From Manihot esculenta (lineage: Eukaryota > Streptophyta > Magnoliopsida > Malpighiales > Euphorbiaceae), in contig NC_035174.2 in NCBI RefSeq assembly GCF_001659605.2, forward strand, positions 8,056,402 to 8,120,401: a DNA stretch of 64,000 nt. Reading direction: 5' to 3'. Every line of letters starts with the position of its first letter. Within the stretch, counting starts at the first letter, position 1. The position numbers were made by a program, and so were the translations under genes. The notes beneath the pieces are model-generated. The model saw nothing but the letters and a program-made list of their open reading frames with translations, was not told the DNA's origin and made no database searches. Positions 34,171 to 47,407 of the stretch are shown here, one piece after another.

Positions 34171-36784
34171 TCATCTTATTATAATTTTTCACACTATTCT
34201 AGCCACCAATCATCTTATTCAATTTAATTTTCATTATCCCCTAAATAGTCAATCATCTTATTCAATTTAATTATGATCATTTTTCTGAATAGTGATTAAA
34301 TTAATAGAATTATTTCCTTCAGATGGACTTGCATGTGAGATCTGTCTGACCTAATTTTTCCGACCGGATTGAGACACGCAACGCGAGCCTGGTTCACCTT
34401 GAAAAGGGTATGATAGGTTTTGGATCTATTTTTTTTTTAGAGCCTAACCTTGCTTTTAAATGTAAAAAATCCGACAGTCATCATTATAGATAGTAAAAAA
34501 GAGAAATTATTTGCAAAAAGCTTGTTTACAATAAAAATTATGTGAACATGATTTCCTCTTGAAAATAATTATAAAATAAATAAAATTTTCAATATTTTAA
34601 AATTAAAAAATTATTTAAATTCAGTCCATTATAATTTAAATTATTTCAATTCAGTCCATTATAATTTTTTTGAAATGGAAATTGAAATTTAAAATATAAA
34701 TAAATAAATTCTTTTATTAAAAAGTCACATAAAACTTTCTGTTTTATTTTTTGAATCTATAATAAACCGAATTATTATGGTATGCTGACGGCTTTGAAAA
34801 GTCTTGCAAGGAAACCACCAAGAAAGGAAATCAAGAGACTCCATGTCGGAATCCGACCTCGAGCAAGAGAAGATGAGGTTAGGTATATATCCTTTTTAAT
34901 TTTTGCAGGTTTTCCAAACGTAACTACATTAAATGCGAATGATAGTCAAACACTTGCCGAGTAAAACAACCAACTTGTTGGATGCCACGTGAAATCAAGG
35001 CTTTCAGTTGGGTTAGAATATTGGAAATTCAAAGGTGGCTTACTCGTCATCATGATTCAAAATAATTAAAATCCTTAATCATGGGATTAGGTGGTGGAGG
35101 GAAGCTTGGATGGATGATTCTCTTGCCAAAATTAGTCATTAAGTTGCGTGAATAAAATTATTTCAATTTTATATATAAACTCAATTCGTTACTTTATTTT
35201 AAAAAATAGGTTAAAACTGAAACGTGTTAGTGTTAATGTTAGACGTTAGTGTACTGAGAAGAAATTGCGTTGAAGGATGACCAACCATTTTACTTTCATA
35301 TGGTGGTGGGAAAGTAATGTATGATTATAGTAGGAATCAACAATATTCGATTTAAATTAAAAAATTGATCAAAATGAATTAATTTAAAATTTTAGTTTGA
35401 CTTTTTATATATTTCAATTCAATTTAATTTTTAATTTTAAAAATTTTAGTTATTTAAATTCGATTTAATTTTGATAAAAAAAATTAAATTAAACCGATTG
35501 ATGATAATAATATATTATTTTTAATAATATAAAAATTACATCATATTAAAATTAAAATATTTTAATTAAATTTTAATAAAAAATAAAAAAAATTATTAAA
35601 AATTTAAATTGATCAAATCAAATCAAATCGAACTGAATTAGATCAGTTCGATTCAATTTAATTTCTAATCAAAATCAATTTAGTTCGACTTTTATAAATA
35701 TTAAAATTTCAATTTCTAATTTATTTAATTCGATTCAATTTTAAACCAAATCAGCGCATAATAACATAAAAAGTGCCTAATTCAAATACCATTATATCGT
35801 ACTTTCTTAGCTTTTGGGTAAATTATATAATTTTTAAGATTTAATTAATTTGATGAATTTTATTATATATTTTGGGTCTATATAAATTAAATCTAAATTA
35901 GTATTTTTTTTAATATAAGGAGATGAAACATCGGGTTGTTGAATATAAAATTTTTAAATTAATATATTAACTTTAATTTTAAGCCCCTTAATTAAACTAA
36001 AAATAAATAAATTAACCTAAAATGATTTTAATTTCTAAAATTATTCACAGACGCTAACAATTTCTTATTTTTGATATCTTAATCATTAATATAAAATAAA
36101 AATTTGCTGAGTAAATTAATTGTAATTTAGAGAAAATGTAACCCCATTAATGTAGAGCTCACTTCCAAATTCCACAAAATTTAACAACTTTTGACATTCG
36201 CTGGGTTAGTTGATGTGCCCAAAATAGGCCCAAACCCAAACACCATGTGACTATAAATAACAAATTTTTAGATTAGTAAAAGTGGACTAGATTAAAATTA
36301 ATTAATTTTATAAATAAATTTTATAGTACAATGTCTAATATAGTAATTATACATAAATAAAATTGACTAATAAATATTTTTAAATACTTATATATAACTT
36401 TATATATGTATAACCTTAATTTTGTTTAATGTGAAATTGAGATTTTATTTGATTTAAATACATTAATTTTTTTAAAAATAATTTAATTAAATTACAAAAA
36501 GTAAAATACTTACAACTTCGGAGAAGAAAAACATCGTCCAAACTCTTCAATTCATCTTATCAAAAATCAAGTCAAACTCCATCCTAGGAAGCCCAGGAGA
36601 CCAGCCTAAATTGACTCGAAGTTGCCTTTGTCCCATCGGTAAACTGCATAATTGACCGTTATTCTCAAATAACCCAAAAAGTGTTCATGTAGGACTGAGT
36701 CACACTGAATCATTTTTTACAGCTAATGTGAAAAAAACTGGTCCTTTTACTATTATGATTATTTTATTTGAGAATAAAAAAAAA
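34171..36784. other. Intergenic, extremely AT-rich
   Basis: At 34160-34270 a short CAATCATCTTATT segment recurs three times. The remainder, especially 35350-36500, is almost pure A/T with imperfect low-complexity repeats. The frame at 34782-34964 resembles nothing known. No gene is supported. Confidence 0.55.
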
Positions 36785-36993
36785 GGAAAAATTATTTTTT
36801 AATTTCTGAAATTTAACATAATTAATAATAATAATTCTATAATTCTATTTTGACGACCCAACACTTAATTTCTTCACTTTGAATGGAAGATAGAATGGAA
36901 GATAAAACGAGAGACTTAAGTGTTGGATTGTCAAAATAGAGAAAAAGAAGTGTCAATTACATTAAATTTCAGATATTAAAAATTAAATTTCTC
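36785..36993. mobile_element. MITE-like element with long terminal inverted repeats
   Basis: Two arms are inverted copies. The inner pair is CTATTTTGACGACCCAACAC (about 36844-36863) with GTGTTGGATTGTCAAAATAG (about 36921-36940). The outer pair is ATTTTTTAAT...CTGAAATTTAA with its reverse complement near 36960-36990. The arms differ by a few substitutions and short indels, and the loop is about 55 bp. Size and form fit a non-autonomous DNA transposon (MITE). A clear target duplication was not seen, so superfamily and exact ends are open. Confidence 0.6.
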
Positions 36994-37296
36994 AAAAACA
37001 ATATTAGTAATTTTTATTTTATTTTCATTTTCTCATTTTCCTTTTTCTCATCTCGCTCACCAGTCAACGCTTAAGAATTCAAATTTCAAATAAAATTCCA
37101 TTATCGCAAATAACAATTAATTATTCTAAAGGAAAGAGAGAAACCAGAATGGTTAACTAAGCGGTCAATGCCCATTTCACTGACGAATATCCTTGGGAGT
37201 TGGGAGTCCAAGAGGCCAAGCAGAGGAAAGGAAATATAATTATAAGCGATTTTGAATCTTCTATTCTTCATCAATAATCGCTTCTGTTATTCACTA

Positions 37297-40200
37297 ATGG
37301 CTGGGTAAGAATCTCTCTAATTCTTTCCTTTTTCTCGTTCTTAGTGGACCATATAGAGAACAACTTGGAACCCCTGGCATTGTTGATCCTAATTGCTCAG
37401 TTGGGTTTCTGTTAGTCTAATAAGTAATGACACAATGGTATTTTCTTGTTACTCTTTGATGTTGAGCTGTTATTGGCTTGAAAGATGATTTGGGTATTGA
37501 AGCATGCAACTGCTGTTGTTAATAACTTATATATATATATATAGTGATGATTAGGTAATTTCTGGAAAGGGTAGCTGCTAAATATGTGACATGGAGAAAG
37601 GTACTAGTTTTTGCTAGCTAGGTTCCAAGGACTGAATATTACAGCATTTGAGGCTGCCTTAACTCTTTTAACTTAACCTAGGAGAGAACTACCCTTTAAT
37701 GTTGAACGATTCTGGTTGGGGTATCTGCGCAAGAAGCACTTTGACTTTTTGGTATGTAGTGACTATTACGCTGTTTAGTTGACTGTTTGTTGTGCAATGG
37801 GTATCATGTTAATTGGGTTTCCATTCTCATTGAAGGAGGTTAGATGTTAGGAAGAGTTGTATTTTGGAAATTCCAAAATCAGAACAGATTATGCCCGCTT
37901 GCCTCTGTTGTATTGAGAATGCTCGAAATGTTATAAGCTCTAGTCATGAGTTTAAGGCAACTTTAATAATTGAATGTAAAAAATCAAACTCATAACTTTG
38001 GATAAAAAGAGTGTGAATGTGGTTAGAGTCAGTGGTGCAAGAAACAAATATTTCTACATGGTTACCATTACTTTATAATATCCTTTGCCTTTTCATTTAA
38101 GAATTTAAATACATTTGAAGTATAGTAGTTTCAGTTCATACTCAATGGAACTCGTGTATGAGCTTTGTTAGTGGCCATTGCCCTTTGTACATAGTTCGTA
38201 AGGGTTCTGAATCAAATTGAGGGACCATATTGTACTGTAGTGGAACCAAAAGACTTATTGTAAGAACAAAACTGAACTTATGCTTGTTGTTTTCACTCAA
38301 TTTTGATTTGAGTTGTGGTATTTAATCAAGAAGAAATTAAAACCAAACCAAAATCATACCGGACTAGAACTCAACTGAAGAAAATTTTTTTATACAAATG
38401 TCCTTTAGATATAATAAAATTATATATTTTAATATATAATTAAGATTCTAATGTGTATAACAAATAATCTAACTTTGTCTCTAAACTATATAATTCAATA
38501 TCATATTTGTTTTTCTATCTTATAGTCCTTGATTATATGGCTAAATACACGTTATTCATATAGTACACTTGCTAATTGAGTATTTTATGTACCTTTTAAT
38601 TAAAAACTTTATAATTGAAACCAAAACTGCAAACAAAATAGAAGCAAAACTAGAATTGAAACTCTGGAACTTAAGTTTGGTTCCTAAAAGAAGGAATTGA
38701 AGATTTGGTTCTGTTATTAATTCTTAGATAGAACTGTACTGGGGCCAGAAAAAATCACCTCTAGCCCCTGTATTCTTAGACAGAACCGCAAATTAAGTTT
38801 GGTTCCTAAAATTAACTATCTTAGATGGTCATAGGTTTTGAATATCTGAGTATATGGATCATGTATTTGGTGCTTCAGCTGTTTTCTCTTCTATTTTTCC
38901 CATAGATTGCTGATTTTGTTGTATAATTTTGTAGGCCATCATGGATAGTGGATGGTCATAGATTTGCAACCAAAATCAAGAGTGCATCTAATCCTGAAAG
39001 GGTGATATGGGAGAGCAATCCATCAAAAGCTTGTCCAAAGTGCCAACATGTTATTGACAACAGCGACGTAACCTCTCCTATATATCTGTTCTATTTCACT
39101 TATTGTTTACATATATTTGATTCATTTATCTAGGGGTTGGAGCTTCTTTTGATGCTACAGTTATGCCAGCCAATTCTTTGCGAAATCAGCTTCAGATCTG
39201 AGTTCTATTCTTTCTGGTATTAGTACAAGTATTATGACTAGGAAGTGTATGTTGATGACTCTATTATTAATAATTGAGAACTTACTAAAATATTGCTAGG
39301 TGAGAAATGTTCATCTCAATATCAAATTGATGATTTACTGCATTTGGGTGATGCACAGCATAAGCACTGCCTGTAGCATTATAAATTTGAAAGGATATAT
39401 AAACTTCTTGTTGCCCTTTTGGCATTTATCCTGCATGTTGGCCACAACTATCTGATAAAAATAAAATAAAAACTATCTTTAGCCATTTCCCAATTCCTCT
39501 TTCATTAATTTGTCATCCTCTTCTCGAGTTTTTTGTCATTTCCTTTTGTCATCCTTCTCTCGAGTTTTTTGTCATTTCCCCTTCTCTTCTTCTTCTTCTT
39601 CTCTCTCTCTCTCTCTCTCTCTTCATATGGAGCATTTGCTGCCCTTGTACTTATGAATAGGTTAATTCCTAATGATTCTCACGATTCCTTTGATTCACAT
39701 GACTCTTGTCCAGTTCTTGGCTACGCACGGTTCACCTATTGATTTGTTCCATTAGACTAATAATTTGATATGAATTTAGCAATTCATATCGTGAATCATA
39801 CAATTCTAACAACACTGATTGGGAATCATATGCCTAGGCATCACACTTCTTATAGAGCAATTCCAAAAGGTATAATTCATAAACTAAATGCTATCTTAGT
39901 ATTTCAAAGAACATACTTTGTTAATAAGTTTGCTATTTTGGTAGAACATAATGTTGCACAGTGAACTACAATGACATGATCTTCTTATTCATTGTTCTAT
40001 CGCATGCTTCATTCAATTACATTCTATTGCAACTTAATAATAATTTACTGTATTTTTTTTTAGGCCAATAGATAGGTATTCCATTTCACTAGGCACACAT
40101 GACAGCATGGAAGTAGCTTGATACAGAGGAAGCTAACTCCCATAAAGTTATGTTGTATAAGGATTCTAGATGCCACCAGCTTAGTACATGATATGTATTG

Positions 40201-42148
40201 CACTTCATCCTGTGTGCTTCTAAAAGATGCATATCAAGTTTTTTGTTGTTAATTTCACACCTTCTTAAAGTGGCATAGATTTAAATGTTTACCTGAGCCT
40301 TCATATGTATTTGCAATATGGTCCTTGAAGAATAATTTTATGCAATTATGGACTCTGACACTAAAAATTATGATGATTTATCCCTTCTCGTTAATTCAAA
40401 CTATGTTTTGATCCTAAATTTATGCATAGAAAGTTTAATGGTGTAAGATTATTAAACTTTAGAAAATGACTTTATTTTGAAAAGACCAAGTCATTTTCCT
40501 TAAAATTCCTTTTGACTAGGAAAATTTTTTTCCATTGACCAATTTTTTTGAGTATCCCAAATGTCAAAAACGATGAAAAGTATTTCCTTGGAAAGTATTC
40601 TCCATGAAACAAACAGAACCTTGTTTTGAAACATCATTATAGCATCACTAAGTATTTAAAAACCTTCCTGTATGTAGGCTACCCAAAAGTGGCCTGGATT
40701 ACCCAGAGGGGTGAAATTTGATCCAACTGATCAAGAAATTATTTGGCATTTACTTGCAAAAGTTGGTGGGGAAGGTTTAAAACCCCACCCTTTTGTTGAT
40801 GAATTTATTCCTACGGTTAACAAGGATGATGGAATCTGTTATGCCCATCCTCAGAATCTACCAAGTAAGAGTCAAGTGTTCAACTGGATCTGATAATTTA
40901 TAGCTAATCATCTTTAATTGATATTAATAAAAATTTGTTATTTTAGGTGTTAGGCAAGATGGAAGTGTATCTCACTTTTTTCATAGAGCAATCAAGGCTT
41001 ATAATACAGGGACTCGAAAGCGTCGCAAAATTCAGGGTGATGATTTTGGTGATGTCCACTGGCACAAAACTGGCAGGACTAAACCAGTGATATTGGATGG
41101 AGTCCAGAGGGGCTGCAAGAAAATTATGGTTCTTTATATGACTGCAGTTAAGGGTGGCAAAGCAGAGAAAACTAATTGGGTGATGCATCAATATCACCTG
41201 GGAACAGGTGAGGATGAGAGAGAAGGGGAATATGTGGTTTCAAAAATATTTTATCAGCAGCAACAGACTAACAAGGTTGACAAAGTTGAAGATGATTCAC
41301 TCGAAAATATTGATATTATGATTGCAAAAGCAGATCCAGTAACTCCCAAGTCTGTGACACCTGTACCTCCTCGCACGGAAAGGCGAATTCCAGATTTTTA
41401 TTTGGGAGAAGAGTCTACTGATATTAATGATTGCATACACCCCTGTACTCAGGTAAAAAGCCTCCACTGATTCTCTTTTATTTCCACCCTAGATGCCCAA
41501 AGATATAGTTGTATTCTTTTATATAAATTTATATTTTGATAAGAATTATTGCAAAAAAAGGGAGATAATTATTTGTGTAGTTTGTCCAGTATTCTCCTAA
41601 GCATGTAGAAGTTCAGACAGAACCTGAATCTGAATACCCCAATAATGATGCCCAGTTCAAGATGGAAAATCTTTCCAAAGAAACGGTGGATAATAGTGAT
41701 AATGACATCGAGGAAGTACCAAATTGTTGGGACAGCGAGTTGCAGGGTCTGTTGGATTCACAACAGCTAGTGGAAGGGCTATCTTTGTGTGATGAGCTCC
41801 TTCAAAGCCAATCTCCTAACAGGTATGGAAATGGAAATGAAAGAGCCAATGAGAAGCCCTGCCTTTCTGATTATGCCCAGTTAGGGCCAGAGCATTTAAA
41901 GAAGGATCTTGAGGAGTGCCAAAATCTGGTCCTTGATCCAGCTAACATAGAACTTGATACACCTCCAGAGTTCAGACTGAGTCAGCTTGTATGTCGTTTA
42001 CTCCACCTTTTGGTTTTGATTTCTGCATTAGACATTGTCTGTTTTTGCTTCTTTATCTTCAATAATGATAATTGACTCGATGCATTTGCAGGAATTTGGA
42101 TCACAGGAAAGCTTTCTTGCATGGGGTGGGGGTAAGGTGATAGATTAA
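37297..42148 (+). CDS. SOG1: SOG1-type NAC transcription factor (DNA-damage response)
   Basis: Six exons (37297-37304, 38935-39067, 40678-40864, 40947-41452, 41581-41988, 42092-42148) give 432 residues, close to my recollection of about 450 in Arabidopsis. The first coding exon has only 8 bases (M-A-G begins there), as expected from the Arabidopsis start MAG-x-SW. The N-terminal extension (ATKIKSAS...[12 protein letters not shown]) precedes the NAC domain (about residues 52-210), with [20 protein letters not shown], the [12 protein letters not shown] stretch and [12 protein letters not shown]. The C-terminal part has four SQ sites (S338, S354, S412, S418) and ends near [16 protein letters not shown]1 is phosphorylated at SQ sites by ATM/ATR after DNA damage and then activates repair, cell-cycle arrest and cell-death genes in the nucleus. 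Arabidopsis has five such sites; the first seems absent here. NAC044/085 are related, but the C-terminal SQ region favours SOG1. Confidence 0.93.
39510..39579. repeat. 34-bp imperfect tandem duplication in SOG1 intron 2
   Basis: Units at 39510-39543 and 39546-39579 share TTGTCATCC...CTCGAGTTTTTTGTCATTTCC with one or two differences. A CT microsatellite follows at 39601-39622. Confidence 0.8.
39601..39622. repeat. CT dinucleotide microsatellite in SOG1 intron 2
   Basis: A run of about 11 CT units continues a pyrimidine-rich TTC tract. Confidence 0.85.
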
Positions 42149-45100
42149 GAATAGTTTGGGTATCTTCATCCCCATAGCATAACAGAAAACATCAATGTGT
42201 GCATGTCTATTTTTGATATACTTCACGGGTTCAGTTTAAACCCTATTGTTTTGCTGGATAAGTTGATCTGTAAATCATGATGGTGAAGGTTTAGGGTTCT
42301 AACAACCTAAGGTGTAATTATGCTTATGTAATCAAAGTTATGGTCTATTTCTGTCCTGAGACTTAGAAACAAAAATTCAGGAGTCTCCTCACTGATTTTG
42401 TTAATGGTTCCACTGCATATTTCTAATGGATTTCAGGTGCATAAGAAACTTAAACATCGATGCACCAGTAGTATCCTATGGATGATTTTGGTTGTTTCAG
42501 TCTTGCTAATGTCTCTAGTTGACAGGATCATCTTGCATTTTTGTTTGTGGCATTTCTAAATCTAGGAAGGAGCTTAATCGTCATATTCTGATTAGACATT
42601 ACTCGAATTATATTTGTTTGCAATCAGATGCTTTACTCCCTATTTTATGATTGATATATATATATATATTATCAATTTTGATCTTTGATCAGTTCTGTTT
42701 AAAAGGATTTAAATTATGCATGATTTTATATTTTTTTTACAAAAGGAATTGTCAAATGAATCATTAATAATAAAGTTTAAAATTAAAGATATTGGATTAT
42801 TATGTAGTATAATCTTCCATGCTTTACTTGCACTCCTCCCAAGCATTGTCTAAACTCTAAAGTTTCAACATTATCTTTTGGGCTAAGGCTTCAAAACCTA
42901 CGAACCATTTGGGTGCATGGATTCGAACAAATTGAAGAACATTTCGGCCCATGGATTCGAACAACATCAGCAAAATTATACCGTCTGGGTCTTGATGAGC
43001 AATCTGATAAGGCATTTGGGTGGTAGCTAGTTGGACAATATATAGTGTTTTTTTATCTTTTAATCTCCATTACTTGTAAAGTAAGAATACCGTGTGGACC
43101 AACAAATTATTAGAAGAATCCATGGAGTGTCAACACCAAGGCATAAATGGATGAGTCAATTTAGGGGGGGGAGGGGGACAGAGAGAGTTGGGGCACTAAG
43201 AACCAACATTCAAGAGCTTGTGGAGCATCAAAGATTGTAGAAGAAAATGGAGGCCAAGCCCCATTTTGCTTTGAAACAGGTCCCAAGTTTTCGTTGGGTG
43301 CTCTGTACTTGAACAGCATGATTGGTTGTGGGGAAAGCAGGAACGTCTAGTAACTCAGCTTGGCTGGCACCATGGCAGCATTTTGTTGGGAAGTAACCTT
43401 AGCTGTTTAAGTGGGGACTTGAGTGACTTGTTGGTGTTCGAAACAAAGCCTGACAAAAAATTTCCAAGGCAAAGCTATTCAGGACTAGGTAATTGGTGTG
43501 TCTAAAAGAATTCAATGCCTAGATTTAGAACCCCTCCTCCCCCTTCCCTTTTTCTTCCTCCAACTTTTCTTTTTTCTTTTTTTAATTTGTCCCTTGTGTC
43601 TTTCTCCTGTATAAAGGCATTGTTGCAATTAAAGAACAGACAGATAGGTCCTCAACACCCTGGATAGTTTGGCTCTAACCAAAAGACTATAAATTTCAAT
43701 AGAAGACCATTTCAAACAATTGATGCAGAACATTTATAATAGCTTCGAATATTGTGATTATATATATAATTAAATACCCAACAGCAACTGTCTATATCTA
43801 CTCATAATAATTGAATTAAATTATATCTAATAATTTGAAATACTGGTATATATGAAGCAATCTCCCTCAGAAAAGCAAACAAGGAACCAACCTTCTTAAT
43901 TATATTTAAAAAATTAGAAACAGGAACAGACAGCAATTACATCAGACCCCTGCTAGCAAACGACTGGTCGTCCTTTGAATGCTTCTTGTCTGCAGTTGAA
44001 ATGTGAAGGTTGCGTCTTTCCATTACCAAATACAACTTATCATTTTCATGTTAGAAACCTTATCTATAATGTGTGGTTTTTTAAAAATTTCACGAGGAAA
44101 CGTGTGCTTTGTTCTTGCTCACAACCAATTATCTATAAATCAATAATAATATGTTTAGTATAACCTAATAAATTGTGATTAATATGATTAAATATTTTAG
44201 TAGAATTTATTAAAATAAAATTTTAATTATATTATAAAGTACTTTGTATAGTGCTGAATTTCTTTGGAAATATATTCTTGTATTAATTTTTTTTTTAAAG
44301 AAGTTACTTTTCACTGTTCGTTTATTTTATCGTTTAGCGTCCTTTTTATTGGGAATGGGATGTTCAATCCAACGGCAGAAAAGCTATTTGCATAAACCCT
44401 ATTCTTCCACCACTAAATAAAAATTGACAAAGGAATTTAAAAAATAGACTAACTACTTAGTTAGTATTAGGTATAGGTCAACGAACAATTGAATAGAATG
44501 AATTGCTGTGTGCCGAAAACGACTTGTAGTCTAAATTTTCATGAATTTCATAATATTTAATTAATTTATATCAAATGGTATATGAATCAAATTTCTGTAA
44601 TCTTGAATTTTATTTCCTGTATAATTGCTGCCGAAGAAAAATTCAAATCTCACACCTCCCAGTATTGAAAAAGAAAATTATATAAACCAAATTCAACAAA
44701 AAAGTTTTGGGTTTGAATCCGATTGAAATTTTTTATCAAAAATATTACAAAATTTTAATTTAATTACTTTATTTTTTGTTAGTCCACTTTATTTGCAATG
44801 AAATAATATAGTTTTTTAATTTAAAAAATAATTATTTTAAAAGAAATAGAAATAATGTATAAAAAAATAAATATACAAATTGCTAATTGATTTGTAGTTT
44901 TCAAATTGGAAAGCTTAGATGGATAAGATGTGGATGAGATAGGAAGAAAGCAGAAACGTTTCATATTCAAGAGAATACAATAATTGAGAGAGAGGAGGAG
45001 GAAGAAGAAGAAATAAAGGGGTCCCCTCTCCTCTCCTCTTCTCTCCCATGAGGATATTAATTATTATTTAGGGTTGATGGAAAAAGAATCAGACATGTAT
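42149..45100. other. SOG1 3' flank and intergenic DNA with a possible old LTR piece
   Basis: The first few hundred bases are probably SOG1 3' UTR. About 42870-43690 has a more even base composition than its surroundings and ends in a CTGTATAAAGGCATTGTTGCAA block near 43608-43630, which resembles the TATA/R region of some copia-type LTRs. Termini were not found. The rest is AT-rich with no supported gene. Confidence 0.45.
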
Positions 45101-45660
45101 GGTGGTGGTGGGGTTTCGGAATAGGAGGCGCACGTGGGCTTCTTAAAAGCTGCTATTTTGACCAATCACCTTCTTCTCCATCTCTCTCTTTCTCTCGCCC
45201 TTTGGACTTAGGACTACACACACTGAAATGTGCCACCCTTCCTATGTGGCCGACAGCAGAATTTTAGATTTGCCAAATTCAGCTGACATTAACTGCCCCA
45301 CCTCTGCAACTTCACCTAATCTTCCTCTTCTCTTCCTAATTACTTCTTCCCTTCATATCAAGTTACAGACATCATTCATTAATGGCTACCCATCACAGAA
45401 ACAACTGATCAAGTTCCATCCATGTTGGAATTAATCTTCTAATCCAGACATCAAATAATTTTGTAACATGCTTGAAAATTGACGTCGTTCATGAAGAAAA
45501 CCAAGCATTCCAAAGTTTATATTTTTTTTTCTTCTGTATTTTTTTCTGACACACACACGTACATCTAATATATGCAGAAGTGCAGGCTTATGTAGAACTG
45601 AGAATATTGAGCAAATCCAAGACCTGCATACAAAAGAAGTAAACAACAAACAAAAAGTCA

Positions 45661-45702
45661 CTTCTTTCTTTCTTTCTTTTCTTTCTTTTCTTTCTTTCTT
45701 TC
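45661..45702. repeat. CTTT tetranucleotide microsatellite
   Basis: Repeated CTTT with occasional CTTTT units over about 42 bp. Confidence 0.85.
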
Positions 45703-45774
45703 TCCTCTCTTGCGTGCAAGAAGAAACAAAAGGGGATACTATTAAAAGACATGCAGCGTCATCTTTTCACCGTA

Positions 45775-45789
45775 CACGTGGCGCACGTG
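45775..45789. promoter_or_regulatory. Pair of G-box (CACGTG) elements 9 bp apart
   Basis: CACGTG at 45775-45780 and again at 45784-45789 read TACACGTGGCGCACGTGA together. Such ACGT-core pairs are bound by bZIP (ABRE) and bHLH/PIF factors. Which gene they would serve is unknown: SOG1 ends 3.6 kb to the left and the DVL-type gene lies about 1.6 kb to the right with its own promoter on its far side. Confidence 0.4.
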
Positions 45790-47407
45790 AATATGGGTTG
45801 TAACCCAATAATTCGATCAGCCCCACAAAGGTGAGTCACCGAGTTTTGACCACAATGCCTCTGCCAACAGCTAAAAGATGATCCAAAAGGGCAGAGCCTG
45901 TGTTTGGAATATGCATGCTTAGTTTGAAATCCAATATGTTTAGTTAGAACTGAAACCATTTAATAATTCAATCTAATGTTGTTTGGTTGTAGACAACAAA
46001 ATCAAAGCAAGATTAAGATGTGGACCAGTGAACAGACTCTAATGCAGCTTAGAATTATATAATCTAAGTTTATTAAAGTACTTAAATTTGTAGGATAAAT
46101 CAAGGGTTATCATCAGAAACTGCTAAATTATAACAGACAAAGGAATCAAAATAAGGAAATTGAAACTTTAGATTCAACTTTTGGCCACAAGCAAAGTCAG
46201 ATGCAACATTAAACGTTATCAATTAAGCCACTTTTTGGACTCTCTCTTTTGATGTGGAAGGTGGGGATTAAAAAAAGCAAATACTTTGAAGATTAAATAG
46301 TATAAATATATAAATTTGTATTAAAAATCATCAAAGCTAAACACCATACTTCAAATGATTAATGGCCCTACGTTATGATCATAAGGGTCAGTGTATAGGA
46401 CTAATACTGCTGACTCTATCCCAGTTTGCGCCCTTTATTTTGGCCCTTTTCTTACTTTATTAGACTACACCTACCTACTTATAATATATATACCTAAAAT
46501 TATCTCATGAATATAATTTTTTTTTAATAATTAATTACATGTTGAATAGCACAGATTGAGGACAAACCCATGAAAATTACACTATGTTGTTATGACTTTA
46601 GTCTTAAAACTTCTTCTCACATGAAAAAGTAATACCAATCAAGTAGTTAAATGTACACAAGTAGCTAAGTTAATAGCTTAGTTTCATGTCAATTACTAGG
46701 CTTAGGCACTTACTTGAAAAAGAAAAAGGAAGGAAAAATATTCAGGAGAAAGGCTTCGTAATTGAGGGGCATGGAGTTTGTTGAAACTGTCAAGTTTATG
46801 CATATGTTTGTGATTCTAACATGAACTGCTTGAATCTGACACAGCTGTTTACATCTATATCATGGTAAAAAAGGAAGTAGAGAACAGTACAACTTCTGGG
46901 TCATAGTCTAATTTTGGCTTGAAATTTTATCATATCAGCTCCATTTCTGAACCTCTTTTGGTATGTTATATATGAACCTGTGTGTGTCTCTGAAGCCTGA
47001 AATGATTCAGGTAAAACATTCAAAGAAGACACTGACAGCCTGCTTGTGGTGGATGTTCTGGTCCAAAATGATGGCTTAATAATTAGGAGGAAAAAAAAAA
47101 GAGAAGAATATATTATCAGAATCAGAACAGTAGCCTTGTTCACCATGGAAAAAATATATGAAAAGAAAGAAGAATTAATCAGTACAGCAATTCAACAAAG
47201 AAAATCTATAGAAGTAGTTCTAATTAATTAATTTAATTAATAATATCCGATGTGTATACAAATTATAAGGGAAACATAACAAAATTTGTTGAGAATATAG
47301 CTCCGATAACATTATGGATAATCCTGCCGCCGATATTTACACTACTGACTACTCCACCGAGAAAAAGGAAGAAGAGAAATGGCGTATCTTCTTCCACGGC
47401 CGGCTAG

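Larger units (their letters stand above)
45101..47407. other. Intergenic; contains a G-box cluster and a CTTT microsatellite
   Basis: Three CACGTG motifs lie at about 45132, 45775-45780 and 45784-45789. A (CTTT)n tract is at 45661-45702. Small open frames at 45228-45434 and 45431-45661 match no known family. The DNA around 45.1-45.9 kb is less AT-rich than its flanks, which could mean a regulatory region or an unrecognised transcript. Confidence 0.45.
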
